Below, piece after piece: positions 20,362 to 31,197 of a stretch of 64,000 bases of DNA. The stretch spans positions 46,005 to 110,004 of the forward strand of contig QANZ01032866.1 of NCBI GenBank assembly GCA_003254925.1, in the 5' to 3' direction. The notes under the pieces were generated by a model. That model was not told the origin of the DNA, made no database searches, and saw only the letters and a program-made list of their open reading frames with translations. A program made the position numbers and the translations under genes. The DNA is from Chamaecrista fasciculata (Eukaryota; Streptophyta; Magnoliopsida; Fabales; Fabaceae). Numbering within the stretch: position 1 is the stretch's first letter; each line of letters opens with the position of its first letter.

Positions 20362-22524
20362 TCAGCCACTGATGTGGTATACCTCGTCGCGGAGGTCTGT
20401 GATCTCTGACGTGCCCATGTCTGTGTCCTCCCCGGCGGGCTCCGGGGGAGGGGAGTCTGGAACCCCTTCCATTAGTCGGCGGGTCTGATACCCGGGATCG
20501 ATCATCACGCGAGCCAGGCTTGTGGCATAGCAGCGGCGACCTTCGAGTTGATCTCCCCTTATACTCGCAGTTCCCCAACGTGTAGGGAATTTCATGAGTA
20601 GGTGGGCAGTGGAGATCACTGCTCTGAAAGCGTTGAGACTGGAGCGCCCGAGGATTGCGTTGTATGCTGAAGGAGCGGCTACAACGATGAAGCTGGCGTA
20701 TGTAGCTGCGGTCCTCGGCGGGTCGCCATCACCCTCGAGGGTGAGCTTGGTTTCGAGTACCCCTTCGGCGGGCGTCCTTGTCCCAGCGAAGCCAATCAGA
20801 GGCTCGTTGAAAGGCTTCAGGGCGCTCAGCGGGATGCCCAGGTGCTCGAAGGCGTGAAAGTAGAGGATGTCTGAGGAGGATCCTTGATCTACCAGCACGC
20901 GCCGTACGTCGATCTCGCCTATGCGCGCCGTTATAACCATAGGCTCATCATACTCCACGGGCTTGAGCTCGTCGTGGGTGAAAGTGATAGGCGCGTGGAT
21001 GTCTTCGTGCGAGCGCTTGACGCTCGTATAATGCATGCACATGATGGAGCGCATGATTTGCTTTCGGCTGTGGGGGGTCTTGTGCATGTGAATTCCCCCA
21101 GAGATGGTGTTCACAACGTTGCGGACGGGCGCCTCGGAATGCTTCGAGCCGCCACTTCCGCCCTCAGCGACCTTCCTGTTCTTCTGATGGGAGGCGTCCC
21201 CATCAGACTCCGGTCGCTTTTTCTGTTTGTACTCGGCCAGATGGCCGTCCCGGATTAGCTGCTCGATTGCATCCTTCAGAGAGATGCACTCATCTGTAGT
21301 GTGACCATAGCCGTTGTGATAACGGCAATGTTTGCTGGTGTCCCGAGGGCGGCCGGTCTTTACCGGGAGGGGCCGGGCTACCGGAAAGAACTCAAGGTTT
21401 CCGCAGGCGCGCAGGATCTCTGACCTGGAGACGGTCAGGATGTGGTATGTTGGGAACTTGCCCGTGAAGGGCGTGCGCTGGGCCCCTGGGGAAGAGTTGG
21501 AAGAGCGGTCGTGCCTCTTCCACCTCCCATTGCCATTCCCATTGGCGGGCTGAGTCCGGGTGCTTGTTTGGGCGTTCTGCATATCCTTCAGCTTGCTGAA
21601 GCGACTTTTGGAGGCAACCTGGTTGTCCTCCTTCAGAATGAAATCCCGAACCTGTTTCAACAGTGCGTCCAGGGTTTTGGGGTTGGCGAGCGCCAACTCG
21701 TTCGACACGTTGCCCGGGCGTAAGCCCTGTTTGAAAGCGTGGATGGCCACGCTGTCCTCCAAGTCCTCCACCTCGTGGCAGCGCTCGGAGAAGCGCTTAA
21801 GGAAATCCCGGAGGCTCTCGCTGGAGCCCTGAATAAGGTCTGCCATGACCGTGGAGGGTTTCTTGTACACGATACTGGTGGCAAAGCGCTTCAGGAAGGC
21901 GGCCTCCAGCTCGTCGAAGTTGTGTATGGAGTAATCGGGGAGGCGGGCATACCAATGAAGTCCCTCTGGACCAAGAGTGGTAGGAAAGAGCTTGCACTTC
22001 TTCCCTTCAGTGAGTGAGGCCAGTTGGACGTTTGCATGGAACGCCTTCAAGTGCAGATTTGGGTCTGCAGTTGGCTCGTAGGGGACCATCTTCACGGGCA
22101 TCTTGAAGCCCTGAGGCACGATATCGCGCTGGATCTCTACGGCGAACGGTCCCTTCTGGGGGATGAAGGTGCCCGGCTCGTCTTCGAAACCAGCAGCAGG
22201 TGCGTTTTCTTGGGCCGAGGCGGCCGTGGTGTTACGGCGGCCGGGGTTCGACCCCTGGGGAGTGCTATGAACCGATAGGCTCTGGAATTCACGACGTAGG
22301 GATTCTGTCTGCTCCCTCATCATGCTGCGAAAGATGGCCATAATGTCCATGGCCTGGAAGGTCTGGCCCGTCGCGCCCATATCGGCTGGTGGTGCAACCC
22401 GAGAGGGCGCTCCCTCGTCTCGATGTTCCTCTTGTTCCTGATTTTCCTGGGAGCCTAGGGCGTGCTCCTGGGAATCAGAGGGTTCGTCCAAGAGCTGATC
22501 GCGAGGAGAGTCGCTGTGAGCCAT
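20362..22524 (-). CDS. Tat retrotransposon gag-protease
   Basis: A 720-residue frame starting at ATG 22524, about 120 bases inside the primer binding site. It has an acidic, Gln/Glu-rich N-terminus and a retrotransposon gag core at about 130-305 (LHLKAFHANVQLA, GPEGLHWYARLP, LRDFLKRFSERCHEV). Near residue 400 lies a zinc-knuckle-like CRYHNGYGHTTDEC. A retropepsin-like domain (about 520-650) carries VDQGSSSDIL, where the usual D-[ST]-G is D-Q-G, a variant seen in other Tat/Athila proteins. The frame ends at 20362, so protease and RT lie in separate frames with about 250 bases between them. Confidence 0.9.
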   Translation of the reverse strand: MAHSDSPRDQLLDEPSDSQEHALGSQENQEQEEHRDEGAPSRVAPPADMGATGQTFQAMDIMAIFRSMMREQTESLRREFQSLSVHSTPQGSNPGRRNTTAASAQENAPAAGFEDEPGTFIPQKGPFAVEIQRDIVPQGFKMPVKMVPYEPTADPNLHLKAFHANVQLASLTEGKKCKLFPTTLGPEGLHWYARLPDYSIHNFDELEAAFLKRFATSIVYKKPSTVMADLIQGSSESLRDFLKRFSERCHEVEDLEDSVAIHAFKQGLRPGNVSNELALANPKTLDALLKQVRDFILKEDNQVASKSRFSKLKDMQNAQTSTRTQPANGNGNGRWKRHDRSSNSSPGAQRTPFTGKFPTYHILTVSRSEILRACGNLEFFPVARPLPVKTGRPRDTSKHCRYHNGYGHTTDECISLKDAIEQLIRDGHLAEYKQKKRPESDGDASHQKNRKVAEGGSGGSKHSEAPVRNVVNTISGGIHMHKTPHSRKQIMRSIMCMHYTSVKRSHEDIHAPITFTHDELKPVEYDEPMVITARIGEIDVRRVLVDQGSSSDILYFHAFEHLGIPLSALKPFNEPLIGFAGTRTPAEGVLETKLTLEGDGDPPRTAATYASFIVVAAPSAYNAILGRSSLNAFRAVISTAHLLMKFPTRWGTASIRGDQLEGRRCYATSLARVMIDPGYQTRRLMEGVPDSPPPEPAGEDTDMGTSEITDLRDEVYHISG

Positions 22525-22644
22525 AGAGAAGTGGAAATCACCTAGTTTAACAAGGTAAACGTGGGTGAGTTAGCTTTTGTAAAGAAAAAAGCAACAGAGG
22601 GCGGGCGTGAGAGCCCGTAAAGTTCAGCAGGTGAGGAGGGAAAG

Positions 22645-22662
22645 TCCCCACAGACGGCGCCA
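22645..22662 (-). promoter_or_regulatory. primer binding site of the gypsy element
   Basis: One base inside the 5' LTR the minus strand reads TGGCGCCGTCTGTGGGGA. The first nine bases and the terminal GGGGA fit the 3' end of plant tRNA-Asp, with mismatches between them. A tRNA-Asp-type primer is the best guess. Confidence 0.75.
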
Positions 22663-22663
22663 A

Positions 22664-23265
22664 TGATAAACTGGAAAATGACTGGCACTTACCTAGTTCA
22701 CCGGAGAGGGCTGCAAGAGCCAAGACTTGAGCAAAGACCTGCAAAAGCTTCACAGGGGGGCCCTGCGAAGTGTACTCCGACGCTCAAGTTAGTAAGAGAG
22801 TAATCAGAGAGTAAGAGAGTTTGAGAGTGTAAGAAGTAGCCAACCTTGAACTGGTGAGATGGGCTCTATTTATAGAGCAGGGAGGAGAGAGGTGGTCAGC
22901 GTGCGGGGCGGACCACGTACTGGACACGATCTCCACCAGCGAAGATGGTGGAGACCGAGATTTGCGGAACAAGGCAATCGTGGGTGATTGCGTGTTGCGT
23001 CTGTAGGCGGGCGCCTAGAAACTGGAGATCGTGGGTGAGTCAGTTCGCAGCCCACGATCTCCCGTAGCGTGGATTGCGGAGCAGGGTGATCGTGGGTGGC
23101 CACGTGTCATTTGGGGGACGGGCGCCAAGACCCAGGATGGATCATGAGCGCCCCTAAGCGAGTTTAGGGCGCCCGACTGACTCGAGGGCGCTTCGCAAGG
23201 TGCGGAGGGGAGAAGAGGCCCGGTGCGAGGGCCGTTTAGGCGTACGCCCAAATAGTGATGTATCA
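22664..23265 (-). repeat. 5' LTR of the gypsy element
   Basis: 602 bp with TG...CA ends, one mismatch to the 3' LTR. On the minus strand U3 is at the 23265 end, the TATA box is at about 22866-22874, and the R/U5 part is at the 22664 end. Transcription of gag-pol would start about 30 bases beyond the TATA box. Confidence 0.97.
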
Positions 23266-23270
23266 CGTCT

Positions 23271-23845
23271 CATTTGAATTTGAAATAAAAGATATAATTA
23301 GTTTGAAACTAATTTAAGAAATTATAAAAATATATTTGACCAATAAAAAATAAATAAAATATTTAGAATAAACTAACGACTTGGTCTTTGAAAAATCACT
23401 AAGGTGATGACTCAATCCCTGAACGATTAAAATACACATGTCATTCCAAAAAGATTTTAATGATATGCTTTTTAGTCCCTAAAAGATGAAAACGATATAT
23501 TGTTTAGTTTATAAAAGAGACTATTTAGTATATCGTTTTGATCTTTTATGGATTTAATTATACATTCCAATTTTTCAAAGATTGAGTTGTTAGATCAGTG
23601 ATCTTTCAAGGACCAAATTGTTAATTTACTCAAATATTTAAAACTAATACATTTAGGATCAATTTCAAGTTTTAACCCAAAAAATTTTGTTTGTCTTCAT
23701 TGTGTCGTTTATTTATTTGGCACAAATGAAAGGCAAAAGTGTGGGACCTACTTGTAGACGTCACGGCGGTACGCCGTACGATACTGACGGCGGACTGACG
23801 GCGGATATTGCGCCGGCAGAATCTGATCCTCTGACCATTTCTCTG

Positions 23846-23883
<38 letters not shown>

Positions 23884-26120
23884 ACCTTTCGCAGCTCACA
23901 CTGTATTGATGCTTTTCCAAAGAACCCATAATTTTGCAACCTCTATCTCTTTTCAAGTGCCACTTTTTAATGCTTTTACCATACGACCCAAATGTGAAAT
24001 CACTATCCACTTAAATAATGTCTCAGTAATGAGCTCCCACCTAAATAAATACTTTCAGAACACCTATAATCTTTCTTCAAGTATTTGTCTGAAGCTCCCA
24101 TGTTTCTTTTCAAGGTTTTAATATAGTATAAATTTGATTAGTTTTTATTATAAACTATTTTAATAACAATTAGAGACTTGTTAAATTTTGCTACATAGCC
24201 AATCATGATAAGAAAAGGTTGTAAAAATTAATTAAAATTTTGTATAACTTATCATAAAAAGAATTGTAAATAGAATTTTTAATTTTTTTAAAAAAACTTA
24301 TAATAAAGTAATAAACATATAAAAAAGTTTAGGCCAAAATCTCATGTTGGTCCCTAATGTTTATCCTTAATTTTTTTATGCCTTAATATTTATTTGTTCG
24401 ATTTTGGTCTTAATGTTTTTCAAAAGTTCCGTTTTGGTCCCTAACTATTGAATATAAACATATGTCTCTTGTTTTAAGTCATAATGTGACAAAAGAGGAA
24501 TTACACGTTACTGTTGATGAGTTATTTCTTTGCTCAATTAGGGTTGTCGACAAACGAGGTTAAACAATACTTGAAATCATGCCTCAAAGTGGGCCACTTA
24601 TTCCATGAAGTTGGTCATATCTCTCTTGTTTCAAGTTTTAATGTGACAAAATTGGAATTACGTGTTACTATTATTTCTCTATATAGTTGGAGTCGTTAAC
24701 AAACAAGGTTGAATAGTACAAGGTAATGATGTTTTGACTGAACTCCCTTTCGGAGTCCTATTTAACCTCATATTTCTAACAACCCTAATTGCATAGAAAA
24801 CAAAAACTTATAAAAAGTAACTCGTAGCTTTGATTTCAGTGCATTCAGACTTGAAATGAGAGAAGTAGGATCAACTTCGTTAAACAAGCGACCCACTTTC
24901 GGACTCGATTTTAGGTTTGACTTGACCTTTTTTGTTGATGACTCAACTAGAAAAAAAAACTCGTAAAAAATAATCTATAGCTTTAATTTCGTCACATTAA
25001 ATTTAAAACAAGAAATATATGATTACATTCAATATTTAGTGACCAATTGTGAAACTTATTAAGGACCAAAATGAAATTTTTGAAAAATAATAGGAACTAA
25101 GAGGGAATAGAAAAAATATTAACGACCAAAATAATATTTTAACCAAAAGTTTATAAGGGCCTCTTAGCCCCATTAGTAGCATTCCATTTGGGTAATGCGA
25201 AGGAGCAAATGGGGTTCTATTAAGATAATATCATAATAGAATGGAATGATAAAATGATTGAGTAATTTGTTGTTAAAGTAGATTTTGAAATGTGAAATTA
25301 TTTAAAAATATATGTAATGGCTATAGTTGATTAAAATAATTGTATATGTATTTTAAAATTATATAATGGTAGAAATCATAATTTGCTTTAATGTAATGTG
25401 GTAATGTGTTTGAAAGTGTGTTGTGAAAATGGAATGTAATAAAAAATAATTGGTGTTTGATTGTGGTTTAAAATGTGTTGGAGTTTGTGCTAATGGAGGT
25501 TTATGGTAAAGGAAGGTTAGAGTAGGATTATGTTAATGGAATGGGAGACATCAAAATGTAAATGACATGTTAATTCAAGGAAACATATTATTAGGTTCAT
25601 GAATTTGTATCGATTTAACAAATTGGTCCTTAGATAAGCAAAATATATGCCTTGGCCCATAAAAAATACCAATCACCAACAATTGAGTCCCTATCTCAAA
25701 TTTCAAGACTAAAATAGATTAATCTTTATAAATTTAAGGACCAAATAATTTATTTTGAACTGATGACAAATAATTATGAATGATTTGATAAATAATTTCG
25801 ACTCTAAAACATACATAAAAAATGATAGAAAGGTCAATATTAGTATTTTGCATACATTTTAAACAAAAAAAATATATGACAGACCAAAAAGTATATTTTA
25901 TTAAATTACATTATTTGAATATTTTTTTTAAATTTTTTTTACTACAAAAAAATTAGCAACAGAACCGAAAAGTAGCTCTGTCACCCTTAGTCATTGTTAG
26001 CACCTCAAAGCCTAACCATTAGTTGGCTCATTCAAGCCTAGCCATTATTGACACTTCAAAGCTCAGCCATTAGCCCCTTCAAGCCTAGTTATCTTTAGCA
26101 TCTTAAAGCCCAATCAATTA
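23271..26120. other. intergenic DNA with repeat remnants
   Basis: Up to about 23390 it continues the repeat split by the gypsy element. A (CT)n run lies at 23848-23879, preceded by a GC-rich patch (about 23755-23815). Positions about 24330-25150 are a decayed copy of the 'CGTTTCAAGT...AACAAACGAGGT' family with outward 'TTGGTCCCTAATG' arms. No gene is seen. Confidence 0.45.
23848..23879 (+). repeat. (CT)n microsatellite
   Basis: About 16 uninterrupted CT units. Such tracts are common in plant 5' leaders, but no gene follows here. Confidence 0.95.
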
Positions 26121-26123
26121 AGG

Positions 26124-26796
26124 GTGTGTTTGGATTAGAAGTAGGTAACAAAATGATGATTTTATGTAATGAAATGGTGGCAATGAGAAAATTATGTAAT
26201 GAAAATGTAATGAAAATGATGTTTGGATTAGTTTGAGATGTAATGAAAAAATAGGATGTGAAATTATGAAAAAGGGTATGTAATGATTGTGGTTGGTTGA
26301 AATAAATATATGGGTTTTTTTAAATTGTATAGGGGTATAATTGATAATTGATAATGGAAATACATAGAAATAAAAAAAATAATATTTTGACTTTTTGGTT
26401 GTGGTGGTTATGAAATGAAATGGTAATGAAATTGTCTCGGAATTTGTGTTAGATGTGAATATTTGTAATGAAGGTTGNGGAAGAAAAAAGAAAAAATGAT
26501 GAGTGGAGAGAGAAAGTTGTAAGTGTAATAAATGAGGGTATTGAAAATTACTATTTTGCTAAATAGTTTTTTTATATTTGTATTAGAGTATAGGTAATTA
26601 TAAGTATTTAGTAGGGGTATGTTAGTAATTTGATATGAAATATGTAATGAAATGAGTTTGTAATGAAGTGATATTTTTGTAATGACTTTATAATTGGAAA
26701 ACAAACACCTATATAGCACTGTATCTTAAGTTATGTAATAAATTTGGGGATAATGAAATTGTAATGAGTTTATATTGTTAAACCAAACACACCCTA
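26124..26796. mobile_element. PIF/Harbinger-like MITE with long inverted arms
   Basis: The left end AGGGTGTGTTTGGATTAG mirrors the right end (reverse complement CTAGGGTGTGTTTGGTTTAA). Both arms contain 'GTAATGAAATG'-type words and 'GTATAGGGGTATAA', also seen at 41750-41830 and 60740-60780. An N lies at about 26478. The 3-bp flanks (TAA and TAG) match only partly, so the target duplication is uncertain. No transposase frame. Confidence 0.65.
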
Positions 26797-26799
26797 GTC

Positions 26800-29110
26800 C
26801 TCTTGAACTTAGTTTTCCCTTACACCCAAAAACCTATTCTCATCGGCAACTCTTGTAAATTAAATCAGTGATCCAAATTGCATCTTCTCTTTGTGTATTT
26901 CACATCGAAAAAAAATAAAGAAACAATAAAAATTGACTCGAAGCAAAAAAAAAAATGCATTTTTTTCTTCACTAGCTCTTAACTGAATAACTTTCAAATT
27001 AATTTTTAATTTTCCAGCATGAGAATCAAGTGATGATGGATAACTATAAGGCTGTTAAAACGAGCTAAACCCACAAGGTTGGACCGTTTAACCCACATTT
27101 TTTTTTTGTGAGCTGAGTTAATGAAATCTTGACTCACTAAAGATCCTAGCTTGCATAGGTTGACTCATTTAACCTGCAAACCGTGGTGAACCAACTCGAC
27201 GAGTTGGTGAGTTGACTAACCAATCCACTTATTTTTTTTTTTTTAAATTATGTTCTTTATAATTTATGATATGCTAAAAAATAGTATTAATATTTGATAA
27301 TTAAGTAAGTTATCATCATCTTATAAATTTTAATATTAAATATTTAAAATAAATAAATAAAAAATAATAACAAATATGGCGAATTAAGTAAGCTAATTCG
27401 ACTTATAAACTTAATAAGTTGGGATGAAAGAATCAATGATCATCAAGAATTATGACTCATGTGAGCCAATTCTGATGAATCAAATTGACTTATTTTAAAA
27501 ATATAAATTCAAACTTGAATCGAAGAGAAAAGAGGGATCGAACACGAAATTGAAGAAGAGAATGACAGAAACTGGAGATTTAAAAGAAAATGAGCATCAT
27601 TATTTTCGATTTCTCGCATTTCCATTTTTCTTAGATTCTTTTTCCTAATGTTGCTTGATTTGATCTTCGGGGCCTTTCTACATTTTATCCAGCCTTTCAA
27701 GGAATTTGCAATAAGAGGCTCTGTTGTTTTATTTTCATGCACTTTAGTCCCTGTCCATATAGAGAAGGAGCATAATGTGGAAGATAAAAATTAGACAATT
27801 CAAAGAAAATGAAATTAGAAATTAGAAATTGGACAGTTTTGGACCATTAAAATCAACATCCAATTTAGTCGGCCAAATTTTTTATCATGATCTTTCAAAA
27901 GCCGAATTTCATTTTTCTTTTGAGAAAACGGTGTAGTTTTGAAAGTCTTTTTTTTTTTCAAAATTAAAATAGAGAAGAAATTATCTAGTTAAGAAAAGGA
28001 AGACAGAAATTAAAATAGAGAAATTATCTATCATAATTATTTATTTTGTCCTCCTCATAAGTTAAGTCTAATTTTGTGTTTCTCTTTTTTAATTTCTTCT
28101 CTATTTTCTTGTAAATTATTATTCAATTTCAATCTCTCATCATGTTTTCCCCTTTTGTAATTTCTTTTAATTATAATTTTTGTACTTAATCTTTTATTTT
28201 TTTTTTATTGTTTTCTTTTTCATTATTTATCTTATTTTTGTTTTCGATCTCTCTATTTTCCTCTTTTAATTTATTTATTCTAAATTCTACCCGTTTTAAA
28301 AGGCCATTATATTTTAGTTAAATAGTTTATGGTAACTTAAAATTGAAGAGATTATCTAGCGTGTCTGACACCTTCAATGAAAATTAATTGATTCAGGATA
28401 ACTTATTTTTGGTTTAATATCATTTTTTAAAATATTTTTCTCTAAACTTAGTTTTTCATTTTTGTTAAACAAAATTCAAAATGACCCTTTTTTAAAATAG
28501 TAAATGCATTTATATTAAAATGTCAAGCGTGACGGTATACTTTTACCTTTAAGTGTAACTATTGTTTAATTAAATTATCAAATTATATTCCAATTATTAT
28601 ACATTATATATTATGTCAAAGACAGTAAAATAATTAGTAAACTTACAAGTCAATTTCTTAAAAATATACAAGTTAATTCGATTTTGAAATTTTAATCTAC
28701 AACCTAGTCCTTACAAATTATAAAATTAATATATTTTAATTATTTTATAACTAAAAATTAATCTTTAAAAAATAGATCAAAAGGATTAAAATGTATTAAT
28801 ATAATCACTTTTAAACATTAAAGTAAGTAAAACAAAATTTTCAGAACTTGAGTTATATCTGGTTTTTTTTTTTTGTAGAAGAGTTATATCTTATGTTTCT
28901 TTTATGTTTCTTTTTATGTTTCTTTTTCTATCAATTTTACAATACATATTAATAGCCACAAATGTTCTTTTGTTAATATTTGACCAAAGTAAGAGCAAAT
29001 GATAAAATTGACCAAAATATAAAATATTGAAGACGAAATTGATTAAAAAAAGATTGGGGGACCAAAAGGGTACTTTAGCAAAAAAAAAAAAGTACTAAAC
29101 ATAATACAAT
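26800..29110. other. AT-rich intergenic DNA
   Basis: It contains degenerate 'ACTCAACTCGACGAGTTGG' hAT-like words (about 27040-27220) and a MITE remnant near 28915-29085 (TCAATTTTAC and GACCAAAATATAAAATATT). No credible gene. Confidence 0.4.
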
Positions 29111-29159
29111 AATGCAAGTTCAACAACAACAATGAACATGTTATAGATTATATGATTAT

Positions 29160-29500
29160 GAGTTTTTGACTAACTTCCGATGATTGTTGGCATGAGGGAG
29201 AGGACCTTACTTCTCATGTTGACAAAGTATATCATTAAAATCATCAATACAAAATTAATAAGTCTCATCACAACTAGGATTGAGAGAATTGAGAGTATGT
29301 GAAAATTCAACCCTTCCTTGCCAAGATGGAGGACCATATACAAAGGTCATCAAACAATGATTATCCAAAAAAGAAGGTGACACAACAGCATGAATAACAT
29401 GCTTAGAGGCCATAAGAATTTCCAAATCAACACTATCTCTCCATCATAATGCTAAGCCACCTCCAATTCCGACATGATCCACATAAAAATGATAAGTAAA
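29160..29500 (-). pseudogene. LINE (L1-type) endonuclease remnant
   Basis: The minus strand reads GIGGGLALWWRDSVDLEIL, then LMTFVYGPPSWQGRVEFSHTL, then FCIDDFNDILCQHEK, with a stop and small disruptions. This order (GG-L-[AC]-L-x-W, T-x-x-Y-G-x-P, D-F-N-[DE]-I-L-x-x-x-E-K) is the C-terminal half of the apurinic-type endonuclease of plant L1 LINEs. No RT follows on this strand, so only a fragment survives. Confidence 0.7.
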
Positions 29501-29509
29501 ATTAAATCC

Positions 29510-30835
29510 TTTCCTCCTAATCCTTTATTTTTGTCATGACTTTACCGATTAAAGTTGTTTTACTTCTTTAACACTCGGATTACTCAAATTTATCTCAAGA
29601 GTCTCATCTCCTCCATTATCATCGAACTTCGATCCATCTCTACTCTTTTAGCACAACAAAACAGTACACGAATCGAAAAGCATCAAACACCACAAAATAC
29701 ACTAAAAAAACAGTCAAATGTTCCAAAAAAACGACCAAACTTACAAGAAACTCATAACTCAAGCTAAATAAGAATGAATCGGAGTGATACTACCCTCTCC
29801 AAATCTAACTAATTCTCAATAAGTTTTCGCCAAAACTTGAGAGAAAAGAACTCTCAGAAGGGAGACAAACAATATTAAATGTATGTGTAGGGTTCTCCAT
29901 TTGTAGGCAGGTTGATACCTTCTTAATGCATTTTAGATTTATAATGGAATTGTCATTCATTTGTTCTGAATTTACAGTTTTTAGTGTTCACAATTTTCAT
30001 TAATCTTCGAAAATAATATAAATAAAAGAAAAATAAGGAATTTGAAGTGGTAGTAGTTTTATTTAGAGATAATTTCAGAGGTTTGAATAATATTAGTTGG
30101 AGCTAAATTAACTTTTCATTTTAGTTTTTAGACTATATGGAGCTTGTTACTTTAAATTTTGATTTTTTAAAATATTTAATTTATTTTTTTTTAAAATTTA
30201 TGACTTATTATAAATTAGTCATTCCATGAATATTAATTTTCAATTCAATCCTTTTTAAGGTTTGAGGATTAAGATATAAGGTATTGTAACATGTAATAGA
30301 GTTTTAGAGAATAAATCAAACATTTTAAAATTTTAAATTGAGATAATAAAATTTATATAATTCAAAAATTAAATTAATAATTTAATATCCTTTCAAAATG
30401 ATAATGCTGAAAGAAGCTTACAATAAGCAATTAATTATCTTGTTTGGTGTGACCATGTCTAGGATTATAAGGAGTTAAACGATTTTATAAATAACAAATT
30501 TTTTTAATAAAACATCTTTCACAATGTATTGGTCAAAACTTCAAAAAATAGTTCCAAATATATATTGATTCTAAATATTTCATTTATTTTAAATTAATTT
30601 TACATGTTTTTATATTTTTTCAAAACGGTCCCATATACTTTCAAGACATGATTTGATATAATTTGCTAATGATGTTAACTTGATAGATAAAGAACTCTTT
30701 AAGAGTTAACAAATAATTTTAAACTAATCATATTTGAACTTCAAATGAGAGAAATATGATCACATATTTACATAGTAAGTACTTGTTAAAATCAACTCGT
30801 TTATTGACAACTCTAACCGAATAGAGAAAATACTC
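29510..30835. other. intergenic DNA
   Basis: Nothing coding is recognised. From about 30530 to 30835 it is the left part of a repeat (FAMILY with CATATTTGAACTTCAAATGAGAGAAATATG) interrupted by the next MITE. Confidence 0.4.
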
Positions 30836-30844
30836 GTTAAAAGC

Positions 30845-31188
30845 TAAGAAGCATGGACACTTTATTTTGAGGGCGTGTCGCCGTGTCAGACATGTGTCAG
30901 TGTCCGACACCCGTACGACACCGACACGACACATATTCATAAATTTTAAAATATAAATTAATTTTTTGTGACTTTAGCATGACATATAAGAGAAAATAAT
31001 AATACATATGACATATATTATGAGTAAAACTTGTAATTTTTAATTTTTCATTAAAATTTATGAATATTTAATTATTTATAAATATAAATATATGACGTGT
31101 CGTGTCGCGTAATTTTGAGAGTTTAACGTGTCGCTGTGTCCTTGTCCATGTCGTGTCCCGTGTCCGTGTCAGTGTCCATGCTTCCTAG
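30845..31188. mobile_element. 344-bp MITE with GACACG-rich arms and 9-bp target duplication
   Basis: GTTAAAAGC flanks both sides (30836-30844 and 31189-31197). Inverted ends read TAAGAAGCATGGACAC and, from the right, CTAGGAAGCATGGACAC. The subterminal regions are full of GTGTC/GACAC words around an AT-rich centre. The 9-bp duplication suggests a MULE-type source, though an 8-bp hAT reading is possible. It sits inside an older repeat of the 'CGTTTCAAGTTCGAATG' family. Confidence 0.85.
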
Positions 31189-31197
31189 GTTAAAAGC

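Larger units (their letters stand above)
12054..23265 (-). mobile_element. complete Tat-type Ty3/gypsy LTR retrotransposon (11.2 kb)
   Basis: Two 602-bp LTRs (12054-12655 and 22664-23265) with TG...CA ends enclose the body, and identical 5-bp repeats CGTCT (12049-12053 and 23266-23270) flank it. On the minus strand the order is 5' LTR, primer binding site, gag-protease, RT with two RNase H domains, integrase, then a long 3' region carrying an antisense gene, a polypurine tract and the 3' LTR. The second, archaeal-like RNase H and the extra antisense ORF are typical of the Tat clade (Retand/Ogre/Grande relatives). I see no chromodomain. The LTRs differ at one site (12514 A versus 23124 G), so the insertion is recent. 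An in-frame stop between RNase H and integrase makes this copy probably defective. Confidence 0.96.
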
